64,000 nt of DNA from Maratus speciosus (Eukaryota > Arthropoda > Arachnida > Araneae > Salticidae). The notes below the pieces were generated by a model. The model worked only from the letters and a program-made list of their open reading frames with translations, did no database searches and had not been told where the DNA came from. The translations under genes and the position numbers were made by a program. The first letter of the stretch is position 1; each line of letters starts with the position of its first letter. This document shows positions 10,987 through 21,160 of the stretch, piece after piece. The stretch lies in assembly GCA_963932465.1 (NCBI GenBank), contig OZ010799.1, positions 164,792,761 to 164,856,760 of the forward strand, in the 5' to 3' direction.

Positions 10987-11700
10987 TACAGGGACAATCA
11001 AAAGAATCCCGTTACATTATGCCCCTGCAATAAAAATCATTTGGAGTGATTTTTAATAATGTCTCTAAGTATCATATTCATTGAAATTTATATATATCTA
11101 TGGAATACATTGCAAGTTTCCCAACATACAATACGATATGGATATTATTTCTCTTTCATTTACAGGGGCACTTAAAAAAAATTACATTACATTATAAAAT
11201 TTCTTGCGATGTATTTTAATCATGTTAAACTATTCCAAAGCTATTTATTATTCTATTATAATTCTATTGAAATTGGTATATATCTCTGAGGTGCAATGTA
11301 AGATATTTACCATAAAATATACAGTGCAAGCATTCATCATTTATATACAGTGACACACAAAATAATTCGGGTGCATTACTCTCTATGAACAATAATTGCT
11401 GGAAGTGAATATTCTTTAGTGGTATGCGTTTTTAAATTAAACATTTTTAAAAATATTTCTTACTGTGCATAAATTCTACACATCACATACAGGGCTGCAC
11501 GAAACATCTGAAGTACATTTGCGTTTATTGATGGAAATGGTTGAAGGAGAATTTTCAACTGCTCTATGTGTTTACTATTTGAACAAATTTTAGCATACTA
11601 TGTGTTATATGATTAATCTATAGTTCATATACAAAACTGCGCAAAAAATCCAGATTTTTTTTTTCCTTTTGATGGAAACTGATGAAATTGTATTTTCAAA
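10987..11700. repeat. Diverged tandem array, about five units of 140-185 bp
   Basis: A TACAGGG-like start recurs at about 10987, 11161, 11346, 11488 and 11630, each followed by CAC and an A-rich run. Other landmarks also recur, such as CATTGAAATTTATATATATC and TATTGAAATTGGTATATATC. The units are too diverged for a recent array. Equivalent regions: 32096-32809 and 53183-53896. Confidence 0.6.
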
Positions 11701-11979
11701 TGTGTTATGCGTGTTTCAAATTGTTTATTTAGCCATCTTTTTTCACCTTATTAAACTGTGAAGTTTTATTTAAGAATTTTAAATGTGTTAGAAAGTGTTT
11801 CATAAGATAGGCTTAAAGCATAATTTTATGTTCTCGTTATACTTTTACAAGAACAACTCTGTGCCGTTCTGAAACATGACCTGTAGTACGTTCGGCCCAA
11901 CATATTTCTATGCCATAACGCCATAGGACTATCATCGGACGCCGAAATTTTCATCACTCTCATTAGACACATAGGACTG

Positions 11980-12330
11980 CTGCAGTCTATGACTTTTATA
12001 CGACCGGTTGCATAAACAGCAGCCGATTTTTATGAGTATATCACACACCTTATACCTCTATCTTAGATATTTGCTTTATTGTCAGATTTATATGTTATTG
12101 CTGTCATTTTACGGTGTGAGTTTCATAATAAATAGATATATTTTGCTATATACATTTAAATATAATGTCTGGAACATATATTTCAACTTCTACAAACCTG
12201 AAGAATATTATTAAAATAAAAAACTTCATACTTAATATCAATTGATTTATATATTTTTCTACGAGTAAACGCTGCCCCGTTCTTAAGTATCAAATAGACC
12301 TGAAACACATTCGACGAATTATTACATTAC
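11980..12330. repeat. Diverged direct repeat left of element J
   Basis: Aligns in direct orientation with 14130-14420. Shared landmarks are CAGCAGCCGATTT / CAGCTGCCGATTT, CGGTGTGAGTTTCATAAT / TGGTGCGAGTTCATAAT, and ACATTTAAATATAATGT / TATTTAAATATTATGTT. Confidence 0.6.
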
Positions 12331-13141
12331 TACGTTAAGGTTAGTTGGGGTAACAGGACCCACGAGTTAACTGGGTCATAGGCTATTTTATAAAAAACCG
12401 TTGATCTATTTTAAGTTTTAGATTTTCTGAACAATGCCTCTTAACCTCTACTTTCTAAAACAACGTGTGTCAACTCATTCATAACTCTCTCTTTGCTGTG
12501 ATAGGTTGTCGAAAATTTACGTTTCTTTTTTTAAAAACAACGTCAATTTGGTTGGACTTCCTCGGCTTTTTATTAAAATACTGTAAGTACTATTATTAAA
12601 CAATCTTTTTTTTTTAAGATTAGGCATATAACTATGTTAATATTATTAGGAATCTATACATATTTACTTCATGTTTTAAATGTAAGCCTGGTGTCCCAAT
12701 TACCCCATAAATATTTCAGGAATGGGGTAAATGGGACATGTATCCGAGGTAACTAGACCATGCTGGATCTAGTTACCCCAATAGTTATAATAATGTTTTT
12801 GAGTTTCTCTTACAACGGGAAGTAAATTTCTCCATTGTTTTTTTGATCGCAATAAACAAAATTATAGAAGACCTTATTAAAATTACGTAATAAAATTTTT
12901 AAAAAAGCATATTGGGTGATATTAAAAAAAATTTCTTGACCCCTTGAGAGGCGGTGATGCCGTTATGGCATCACGTAATTTTAATTCCTAATTGCCACAT
13001 TGGCACCGGAATTTTATAATGAAAATTTCACCTTTATTAAGTACGCGAAAACATACTTTTACTTGTTTTCAAATAGATTCTCTTGTAAATGCTGGTGTCA
13101 TTAAATTATTTCAACACTTTACGAATGCAAATACCTTGCCC

Positions 13142-13332
13142 CAGTGTTGCCAGATGGGCTACTTTAAAAAAAATCTGATTCTTGATTGGCACCACTTTTT
13201 TGAAATGGTATAATGCGCCTTATTTAATGACATATTAATTAAGGCTAAAACAAAGGGAATCTTACCGTTTCAGAAAAGTGGTGCCAATCAAGAAATCTGA
13301 ATTTTAAAAAAAGTAGCCCACTGGCAACACTG
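13142..13332. mobile_element. hAT-type MITE, CAGTGTTGCCA ends, 8 bp target duplication (unit 1, element H)
   Basis: 191 bp with inverted ends CAGTGTTGCCAGATGGGCTA and TAGCCCACTGGCAACACTG. Perfect 8 bp target duplications CCTTGCCC at 13134-13141 and 13333-13340. CAG starts and 8 bp duplications are hallmarks of hAT elements. Its inner arms TTGATTGGCACCACTTTTTT pair with AGAAAAGTGGTGCCAATCAA. Confidence 0.92.
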
Positions 13333-13378
13333 CCTTGCCCCTGAAAGCGAGATAGCTAATCCTTGAAATTGTACGATA

Positions 13379-13527
13379 CAGGGGTCGATTCTATAGGAAA
13401 ACTTTTATTGCCCCTACCACTAGTTTGAAAATAATATCTTCATCGCACCTTTCTTTAAATAGTGAAGGTAACTCATTAAGGGTTCTGGTAGGAACAATAA
13501 AATTTTCCCCATGTAATGCGATCCCTG
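13379..13527. mobile_element. Short foldback MITE, CAGGGGTCG ends (unit 1, element M)
   Basis: 149 bp. The left end CAGGGGTCGATTC pairs with the complement of the right end, CAGGGATCGCATT. Inner arms CTTTTATTGCCCCTACCA pair with TGGTAGGAACAATAAAA. The CAGGG start suggests hAT, but I find no clean 8 bp duplication. Equivalents: 34488-34636 and 55575-55723. Confidence 0.6.
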
Positions 13528-13545
13528 CATACAGATAAAGTACTT

Positions 13546-13660
13546 AAGTACTTACATAGCCGTTTTTTCATAGATTTAATTTGCTATTTTTTTCCTTAAA
13601 ATACCCATGTGACTTTTATACATATTACCTATACTAAAGTACATAAGTACTTACTTAATT
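13546..13660. repeat. Paired AAGTACTTAAGTACTT palindromes
   Basis: A 16 bp perfect palindrome near 13547 and a near copy with one mismatch near 13636 lie about 90 bases apart in AT-rich DNA inside element J. Confidence 0.6.
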
Positions 13661-14129
13661 TTTATGTTTTTGGTATAAATAAATCTAATATTTTCCCTTT
13701 TAGTGCTTTTATTAGACACATTGACAGCAAAAGTTTCCCTTACAATTGACATATAATTTACATGATCTGCCTGGTTTAAAATTTTTTAAGTTCTTTATAT
13801 TTTTCACACAGGACCTGATATCCCACATGAAAAAAAAATAAATGCGTGTGGAACATAGACCCTCCTGGTCAACTTACCCCATTTTTATGGGGCAACTGAA
13901 CCCATGAGGAAAGAAAGATTAAATATGCATATTTTTATATATTAAAATGTAATTTTGAGCATTTCTGCCTGATAGAGGTAGCCTAACTGAACACATTTAC
14001 AGAAGTTCAGACTTTAATTCAAATGAACATTAGCTTTTTGAAGATGAATTGTCAGAAGCTCCAGAGTCACATTGTAAAATTATGGCCGAGTTGCCCCAAC
14101 TAACCTTATATCACATTGCATACAACGAG

Positions 14130-14420
14130 TTAGATGTTCTTTAGAACGATTCGGCTTTGTGAACAGCTGCCGATTTCCGCGATTACAAACTTGCCTTGGT
14201 AACGCACACCGTTTAATTACGCTTTATTTTAATATATATATAATTTACTACTATGATTTTGTGGTGCGAGTTCATAATATTTGGATAAAATTTGTAGAAT
14301 ATATTTAAATATTATGTTAGAATATGTATTCCAACAAAATAGATAAATTGAAAAATAGTAGTATGGGACATATATCAACAGAATACTTAATAATGATTTT
14401 CGAAGAAATTTTTTTTATAT
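14130..14420. repeat. Diverged direct repeat right of element J
   Basis: Partner of 11980-12330. Element J therefore sits near the junction of an older tandem pair. Confidence 0.6.
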
Positions 14421-14451
14421 TTTGCAGATATTTACTGTAAGTAGATAATGA

Positions 14452-14522
14452 AATAAATGGATCAAATGGATCAAATCAATCAAAAAGGGTCAATCATATC
14501 AAATAAATTGATCAAATAATTA
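14452..14522. repeat. Short ATCAAAT-type minisatellite
   Basis: Imperfect repeats of AATGGATCAAAT and related ATCAAAT words over about 70 bases. Conserved in all three units, with one G-for-A change in unit 3. Confidence 0.7.
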
Positions 14523-16146
14523 ACTTACTTAATTTTTGTAACAATTTGTATTTCAATAAAATGTTTAATTCTTAATTTAATATTTTAATATCTTAAAAAA
14601 ACGGTTATTAATATTAAAATCCTAACTTTAATAAATAATGCGTTTTATATTACGCCAGCAATGATATGAAAGTCATCAACAATTTAAAAAAATAACAAAC
14701 ATATAGGCAGAAGTGCATACTTAATGTTTATATTCTTTTATTATATAACTTAACCAACAATTTGAACAATGTATTTTGTCTTCTAAATTTTTTAAATAAA
14801 TTGTACGTATAGATATATTTTACCAATAGATTTTATTGGAAATAAATTGGGGGAAAGTGTAAAACGGTTAGTTGGCGGGGCCTTTAAGAACGAGTATGAG
14901 AGATAGTAAGGCCGCGTAAAAAAAAAGTTTTTTAAATGCTTTTCTAAATCTGTACATTCACTAAGGAGGCCGAATTCGAACGTTCTAGATTAAAGAATAT
15001 AGATGAAAACAATATTTTTTAAATTGAAAATACTGATTCTTTACATTTAATATATTTTTGTAGATTGACCACTAAGAACACCAAAAAACAGCTTTCTTTA
15101 AAATAACAATTAGGTATCCAATTAAAGTTTTCAAATATATGGAGTAATACTTACGCATTAGTCACTTTCCAGAATTTAATAGCCTAAGAAATCTAGAAGG
15201 ATATCGCTACTTCCGCAGTATTTTTCATTCTGATAATTTTAGTTGCTTTAACGCGCTTTTGCATATCTGGTTGTTATATTTAAAGTATCATATGCATTTA
15301 TTATTAAAGTTTTAATTTTGTTATGGAATATAAATTGGAAGCAAATGCTTAACTATTTTTAATGCTAAAAGTGCAATCGGGTTCTTCTCTTCGAAATCAG
15401 GCTGCTCGTGCTAACGATAAAAAAAAAAAAAAAGTCATTCTTGAAAATTTTTTTGATTGAGATACCGTTTAAAAGTAAATCGTATTTAAAAGAACATTTT
15501 TTCTGTTCGACATTAAAAAAAATTAAAATGTGCGATGTTTAAAAAAAAAAAGAAAAAAAAATGCAGCAAAAGTGAAATTTATTGGTCAGGTGTGGACATA
15601 GTCGATATGACGCGAGTGTCACTCACTGACATGTTTAAGCTTCATAATGGAGATTAGTGGTATTTTATTACTGGAAAAAGCAAAGCATAAAGCATTACGG
15701 TATATCTTCTCAACAAGATTGTTCTTTTCAACATTAAAATACACCTTGTTGCGGTGGTGTAAGCTTGCGTGACAGAATAAACCTTAAGGTTACACCAGCG
15801 GAAAAATCGTCTACTCCTGGTAAGGCGGTAGGGTCATCGAAATGGAACAGATTTAGACCAATGTCAGACGGGCGTCTTTTTCGCTGCATTTTTGCTTAAG
15901 TATTATCCATTCACAGCGACAGCGATGACCACCTCGGGAACTCAGCTTTCGCTTTAGAGTGTTAGTGCAATCCCGAGGGGTAGACCACATCCACTCCTCC
16001 CAACTCTCAACCAGAGTCTGAGAGGGAGCGTCGGGTCCCTGATCAAGCTGCTGAGATTTATTTCGGTTACTGTGAGATTTACAATTACAATCACAATTGG
16101 TTACCCAATTTTTCTGGGCGAACCGAAGATTTCACATCGAGATATA
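14523..16146. other. Gene-free stretch, AT-rich then GC-richer (unit 1)
   Basis: To about 15600 it is AT-rich, with A runs whose length varies between units. From about 15600 it is GC-richer and non-coding in all frames, with a local inverted repeat CAACTCTCAACC / AGTCTGAGAG near 16000. On the minus strand AATAAA occurs near 16060, so part of this could be retrotransposon 3' UTR. Confidence 0.4.
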
Positions 16147-16307
16147 TGACTGTATGTAGTGATTACATAAGGATCATTTCACCTAATGTGATTGCATAAT
16201 TGTTTACAATTTTCTTGGATGTATATACGTCACAGTCCATTTATCACACAATATTTAACATGACAATTAGAAACACATTACAACACAATATCAAACACCT
16301 ACTATTT
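16147..16307. repeat. Direct repeat, first copy, next to retrotransposon 3' end
   Basis: Matches 16490-16650. Both hold GACTGTATGTAGTGATTACA, CGTCACAGT and AATTAGAAACACATTACAAC. Because they lie directly downstream of ORF2 in its own orientation, they may be tandem repeats of the element's 3' UTR. Confidence 0.8.
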
Positions 16308-16315
16308 ACATGACT

Positions 16316-16485
16316 CAGTGGTGGAAAATTGGCGCAGAGGCGGAGCTTATTGACACCACTAAATTTTAGTAGTATTTTTTGCCTTATCTAATGGCAGAAT
16401 TTCTGAGTTTTTATTAAGGTGAAGAATACTATAATAATTTAGTGGTGTCAATAGGCTCCTCCCCTGCGCCAATTTTCCACCACTG
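16316..16485. mobile_element. hAT-type foldback MITE, CAGTGGTGG ends, 8 bp target duplication (unit 1, element I)
   Basis: 170 bp with ends CAGTGGTGGAAAATTGGCGC and GCGCCAATTTTCCACCACTG, perfect inverted repeats. Perfect 8 bp duplications ACATGACT at 16308-16315 and 16486-16493. The inner core TTGCCTTATCTAATGGCAG (16379-16397) lies between TTGACACCACTAAAT arms. Confidence 0.93.
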
Positions 16486-16489
16486 ACAT

Positions 16490-16650
16490 GACTGTATGTA
16501 GTGATTACATGAGGATCATTTTAATGTGATTGCATAATTATTTACATTTTTCATGGATTTATATACGTCACAGTACATTAAACACACAATATTGAACATC
16601 ACAATTAGAAACACATTACAACACACCTACTATTTACAATTTGCACATAC
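16490..16650. repeat. Direct repeat, second copy, next to retrotransposon 3' end
   Basis: Partner of 16147-16307, separated from it only by element I and its target duplication. Confidence 0.8.
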
Positions 16651-16759
16651 TAGAGTTTGGAGAGATGCACAAGATAAAAATTCAATAGTGATAGAAGTTT
16701 CTGGCACCCGCTAATAACCTGTTTCTCCTTCCATGCTACATCCTAGTGATGGAGTCGGA

Positions 16760-17527
16760 CTAGAATGGCTCTGGATTTGAAAAGATGTACTCGTTTGTTT
16801 CTATAAACCTCATGCATTTTATGATCTTGTTGAGTAGTTTTGGTTTCTCTTTTACATCCCGCCACCAACTTGCTAAATTCATACGTGTGTGTTTTTTGAG
16901 ATGATAATGCGATGTTAATGTACAGTATAATACATAGTGTAACGACGTTGACGGCAAGCCACAAACGCATAGTGAGGAGTCTCTTTTGTTAATTTTGTAT
17001 AAGTGTTCCTGAAAGGGGCCGTGATTTGTTGAAAATGTGTGTAAGTATCTGTTGTTTACGAAATACTTGTGGTCAACCAATGGCAAGAATTCCTTCGTAT
17101 ATCGGCCTGTGTCTGAATCCGTCCAGCGTTTTTGCCAATTTTTTAACAGATTCTGCTTTGTCTGTGATTTTAGTGAAGAAGCTGGATATGGCAAAAATGT
17201 ATGTATTAGTGTTTCATCCGTTACTGCCGATTTTGCCAGTTGGTCAGCTGCCTCATTGCCCTCAACACCTGAATGTCCTTTTGTCCAATTGAAGTATATG
17301 TCTTTTACTGTTGTTTGTAATTGTTGAAGAATTTTTAGTATTAAATAGTTTGTATTGTCAAAATTGTTTAATGTTTTTAAACTTGATAGGCTATCCCTTA
17401 TGATTAAGTATTGAGAATGTTTGTCCGACTCTATCCACTCTAATGCTGAAGAGAACGCGAAGTGTTCTGACTGGAAGACGGAATTATCCAGGGACAGTTT
17501 CGCTCTCCAAGTATAGATTTGCTTGTT
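16760..17527 (-). pseudogene. Retrotransposon ORF2 RNase H remainder and C-terminal zinc finger (unit 1)
   Basis: In the same frame as the preceding segment, past one TAA. It holds the rest of the RNase H: FQSEHFAFSSALEW with the catalytic Glu, LIIRDSLSSL with the next Asp, and WTKGHSGVEGNEAADQLAK with the His and final Asp. RNase H degrades the RNA strand of the hybrid. A tail of about 140 residues follows, with CVCGLPSTSLHYVLYC, the CXC-X7-H-X4-C finger near the C-terminus of many R1/I-type ORF2 proteins. Translation would end at 16760-16762. The finger reads CVCG here and CICG in units 2 and 3. Confidence 0.87.
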
Positions 17528-18444
17528 TTATTCGTACACACAAAAGGCCGAGGCTGTGCCTTCGGACATTTTGGAACCGTCCGTGTATATTTTAATTTTG
17601 CCTACATAGTCGTTTATTTCACAAATTTGTATTTCACTTGTTAGTGGTGATGTTTTGTATTTTGAGCATTTTGGATAGTATAGTGGAGCAAAAGCCTTTT
17701 CAGTTGACTTGCCGACACGAATCGTCCCCGAATACTCCGCCTCCGCCTCCAACTGCAAATCCAGTCGGGGGAGACCTGTGAGGACCTGCAGGGCATTTGT
17801 TGACGTATTGCGATATGCTCTCGATATCAGCAACAAAGCTTTCCTTTGTGCCGAGAGCAAATGTCGACGACCGTGATATTGCGCCATACGCGGAAACCAG
17901 ACAGCACACGCGTAGGCCAGTTTCCTTCGTAAGATCGCCGAGTACCAAATCTTAAAAAATTCCGGAGGGAGACGACCTGAGATTGATGAAAATTTATAAA
18001 GATTTTGAGTTATTTTTCCGATTTCTACTCTCTTTTGTGCCACATGTGGGAGAAATGATAATTGTTTATCTAATATTACCCCCAGGTATTTTAGTGTTGT
18101 TTCTGATTTTATTGATTTATCTTGAAGTTTAAATGTGGGGACCCGCTTAAGGTGTTTGGGTTTGCCAAAAGTTAATGATGAGGATTTTTCATGTGAAATT
18201 TCTATTTTGTTGGTTTCTGCCCAATTCTGAATAAATTTTAAAGCTTTCTGACCTTTTTGTTCAAGTTGCTCTCTCGACTGTGCCCAGATCAGTAATATCA
18301 CGTCATCCGCGTATGCCACCAGTTCACAGTCCTGTACATCAAAGGTCCCAACAGAGTCTCCAACAGAACCAACCAAAGAAAAGGACCCAGACACGATCCT
18401 TGCGGGCAACCCTTACTAAAGAAGTACAAGAAAAATGGTGCCAT
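17528..18444 (-). pseudogene. Retrotransposon ORF2 reverse transcriptase catalytic YADD part and RNase H start (unit 1)
   Basis: After the palm nonsense mutation and a frameshift, the frame open from 18409 carries the second catalytic motif ELVAYADDVILL, which keeps both Asp residues. The thumb follows (FGK...LKYLGVILDKQLSF, then AYACAVWFPR). It ends with the start of an RNase H, IYTDGSKMSEGTASAF, which contains the first catalytic Asp. A TAA at 17528-17530 interrupts the RNase H; the same frame continues beyond it. Length and motif order are normal for this class, so the breaks are mutations and not domain loss. Confidence 0.87.
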
Positions 18445-19557
18445 TCAGTCCACCTGAGCTCGCCTACCCGAAAGGAAGAAAACGACAAGATTAATGTGTT
18501 GTTTAGAAATACCTAGTCTTTGCAATGCTAGGATCACCTGGTCCCAAGGGAGGTTGTCAAATACTCCCCTGAAATCCAGTGACACCAGTGATGTGTATTG
18601 TTTATTTTGTTTGTGTTGTTCTACTAATGAAATCACTTGCTCCAAAGCCGTTTCCGTAGATTTATTTTGCGTGTAGCCGTGTTGCTTACCCGATAAGAAA
18701 TTCGTTTTGTCTAATGCGTGATGTATTCGTCTTAGAATTAATTTCTCTAAGATTTTTCCGAATATTGGTAATAAAGTGATGGGGCGATATGAAGAGCTCT
18801 CATTCAATGGTTTTCCCTCCTTTCTAAAATACACGAGCTCTCCCAATTTCCAGTCATCAGGAAAATAGTTTAACTTTAAAAGACTGTTGTACATATCCAA
18901 CAGAATATTAGGAATTTTTGAAAAGATGCACCTGACCATCCTGTGATCAATTTGATCAGGTCCTGGCGCCTTGTTAATATTGAATGAGAAAATAACATTT
19001 CGCAACTCTCTTTTCGTGAATTTTGCCTGGTCCGGCGAGTTTAGTCGCTGTGGTAGTTGCTTTGGAGTTTCATCGCCAAAAATGTCCCTCGTTAGTTTTA
19101 AAAGGGTTGATGACCTGGAAGTGGGTGACAAAGAATCAAATTGGTAACTGATATGTGAGTCCTGGAATCGCTGGAAGGCTAACTTTTTAGTTAAACCAAA
19201 AGGATCCGTCTCTCTGCGACACAGGTTTGTCCAAGCATTTTCCTTCTCCGATAAAATCTGTTTTTGATAAATTGCCCTTTCCCTTTTGTAATGCTGGTTT
19301 ATATTTGACTCGTAGTTTGAATTTTTTGCTCTTTTTAAAAGATCTGCTACTTTATTTCTTTGGTCCTTCAATTGTGGAGACCACCAGGAAATTTTAAATT
19401 TCTTGAAAGGGGCTTTCTTTTTAAAGGATTTATTGGCTTGTAATAATATTTCTTGTTTAAAAGTTTCGTATTCCTCGTTAAACTGGTCTATAGTTTCTAT
19501 GTCATTAAAGTTAATCTGTGAGCATTTTCGAGTTAGTTGTTCGGAAAATTGTGTCAA
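18445..19557 (-). pseudogene. Retrotransposon ORF2 reverse transcriptase, N-terminal and palm part (unit 1)
   Basis: Same 370-codon segment, with His in ISKQHINLV as a private difference. The shared TGA is at 18445-18447. The same frame then reads GCPQGSCLGP at about 18382-18411, before a frameshift between roughly 18381 and 18330. Confidence 0.88.
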
Positions 19558-19901
19558 AGGGATTCCCTTTGTTTGAATCTTCTTCTTGGTAGTTTGGGTA
19601 TTGTGAAATTTAGCTCTGTTTCTATTGGGTAGTGGTCTCCAAAAAGGGAAGGAATTACTTCCCAGTTTTTTATGTGTGAAAACATAGCCTGCGTGCAGAT
19701 GAACAGATCCGGCCTCCCCAGGTTCTTCCCCGACTCATACGTTGGTGGGCTGGATTAAGAGTTTAGAATAACTCGTTGATACGCTATGACTCTATCGATA
19801 AGGACTTTTCCCCTGGTGTCTTCACTCCTATAGCCCCAAAGCTGACTGTGAGCGTTAAAATCACCGAGAACCAACTGCAATGGGCTCTGATTTTTAGAAC
19901 C
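19558..19901 (-). pseudogene. Retrotransposon ORF2 endonuclease, C-terminal half, extra stop (unit 1)
   Basis: Same segment as 40663-41010, but a single substitution (TCA to TAA on the minus strand, 19755-19757) truncates it after the GDFN...WG motif. The change is private to unit 1 and so arose after duplication. Confidence 0.82.
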
Positions 19902-20007
19902 GATTTTCTCCGATTTCTCCGAATTCTCCGATTAGAAAAGACGAAGAGAACTTCACAAAATTAGTGGTATCCGGAACATCTTGACCCCCACCCTGGCTAC
20001 GCTACTG
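19902..20007 (-). mobile_element. DNA-transposon end fragment at start of unit 2
   Basis: Read on the minus strand from 20007, it starts CAGTAGCGTAGCCAGGG. That resembles the CAGTGGCGTAGCCAGG terminal repeats of hAT-like elements that I recall from arthropods. It is cut at 19902 by the unit junction and has no partner end in the window. Its innermost 30 bases hold three imperfect TCTCCGATT copies directly at the junction. Confidence 0.45.
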
Positions 20008-20966
20008 GATACAAGGCAGTTACGTAAGGACAAAAGTAAAATATTTGTCAAAAATCGACCATCTGAAATACAAACAAAACATAATATTCATCAGTCCAAA
20101 TGTTTTCTTGAAACTCAAACTATGAATTAATACGACCATGAAACTGTTACACATTAAGCCATAATGTTAATATCAATAATGTTATTTTTCAAAATAGGAT
20201 GATGTCTTTATCGATGATTGTGCTGAATGATTTGATAGTTACTTTTACAGCAGAATGCATCCAAATAAAAGTTTTAACCTACATAGTCATTCATTTAACC
20301 ATAATTTGACCACAAAATGTTTATTATAATTTACATTTCACCCCGTATTTTACCATGTATATAAAAGTTGAATTCTAAAATTTTGTTAAACACTAACAAG
20401 ATAGAAACTTTCTGATAGTAAATTCAGATTCGACATGCAAAAATACATTTAAAGAAAGGTTTATTGCAAACCAGATACAAAGCGGTTGTTGAGTAGTGAT
20501 ATCAATCGTCTCAGTTTGCTATCAAATGGCATTATGCGAACTACATATTTTGAAAGACTTACAGTAAGTCTTCAAAAGGAAATTTACATATTTATACGCT
20601 CAAAAAAATATATTTTTTTAATTATTCGTAAATACTAATTGCTTTCACTTTTGTTGTTTCTTTTGATCTGCAGATATAACGTGTACATTTTAGTCTATTC
20701 TAGTCTATTTTATTAACAAAGTGTTTTCTTTACCAAGGGTTTTACGAAGTGTTTTCTTTTCTTTTAACTTTCATTCTCAATTAACTTTTGCTCTTATCCT
20801 ATTTATTTCACCCTTTCAAAGCATAATTCGTTAATATTCATGAACGGCTTAAGACTAAATGAACATTACAGATTTGCTCTTTAAAATGACATTATTTATG
20901 GAACTTGATTCATATATGTGTTACCTGAAAGCATGCTTGAAAGGCTAACAATTACCTTTTATCTAG
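20008..20966. other. Gene-free AT-rich stretch (unit 2 start; also 41117-42075)
   Basis: A strong pyrimidine tract followed by CAG at 20671-20673 could be a splice acceptor, but the sequence after it has early stops in all frames. Nothing else recognised. Confidence 0.4.
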
Positions 20967-21160
20967 AAAAGCATTATTCAGCTCTAATAAATTTGACTAA
21001 CTACATCAGTTATCGTATTTTAATGGGAACAAATGACCTTTCTATCTCTGAATACCTAAGGAATTACACCTTTTGGAATAGATATATTAGAAATTTTAAG
21101 ATTACATTGAAATTAAACACTGCCCGTTACTACTGGGAAGCTATAAATATGTTACTTTAA
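20967..21160 (+). CDS. Possible terminal exon of an unknown host gene (unit 2)
   Basis: An open frame ending in TAA at 21158-21160 follows a pyrimidine-rich stretch and an AG (20965-20966) that could be a splice acceptor. It encodes a segment including YISYRILMGTNDLSISEYL and TARYYWEAINMLL, which I do not recognise. AATAAA occurs 39 and 244 bases after the stop (equivalent to 73-78 and 278-283 of unit 1), as expected for a 3' UTR. The frame stays open upstream to 20918. Both complete copies are unchanged in protein. It could equally be a chance open frame; no upstream exon was found inside the unit. Confidence 0.25.

Larger units (their letters stand above)
12338..14106. mobile_element. Non-autonomous terminal-inverted-repeat element, about 1.8 kb (unit 1, element J)
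   Basis: The ends AGGTTAGTTGGGG and CCCCAACTAACCT are perfect inverted repeats flanked by TA on both sides, as in Tc1/mariner-type elements. A TTAA (left) / TTAT (right) reading is also possible. Internally there are several GGGGTAA and TTACCCC blocks and no transposase. Two smaller MITEs lie inside. Equivalents: 33447-35215 and 54534-56311. Confidence 0.6.
1..19901. repeat. Tandem macro-repeat, unit 1 (left end outside window)
   Basis: First visible copy of the 21.1 kb unit. Position 1 aligns with 21106 and 42215, so 1,204 bases of the unit lie to the left of the window. It lacks the 20 bp duplication that units 2 and 3 carry near 23190 and 44290. It also has private differences, including a stop codon in the endonuclease at 19755-19757. 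The unit ends where the retrotransposon sequence stops abruptly at 19901. Confidence 0.95.
16760..19901 (-). mobile_element. Non-LTR retrotransposon, copy in unit 1, cut at array junction
   Basis: Same element as at 58968-64000. It retains ORF2 from the endonuclease catalytic core to the C-terminus, and stops at 19901 where the next unit begins. The missing 5' part comes from the duplication breakpoint and is not an ordinary 5' truncation, because the same site reads through in unit 3. Candidate 3' UTR sequence continues left to about 16.1 kb and includes two direct repeats and a hAT-type MITE. Confidence 0.88.

Noticed and set aside
15950..16130. GC-richer block as a tRNA-derived SINE
   Set aside because: No convincing A/B boxes, no A-rich tail and no target duplication could be found.
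17026..17327. Two plus-strand open frames of 88 and 96 codons, repeated in each unit
   Set aside because: They are antisense shadows of the RNase H and C-terminal part of ORF2, which has clear motifs on the minus strand.
18280..18676. Plus-strand frames over the reverse-transcriptase region
   Set aside because: Antisense to the conserved GCPQG, YADD and LDFRGVFDN blocks; no independent signal.
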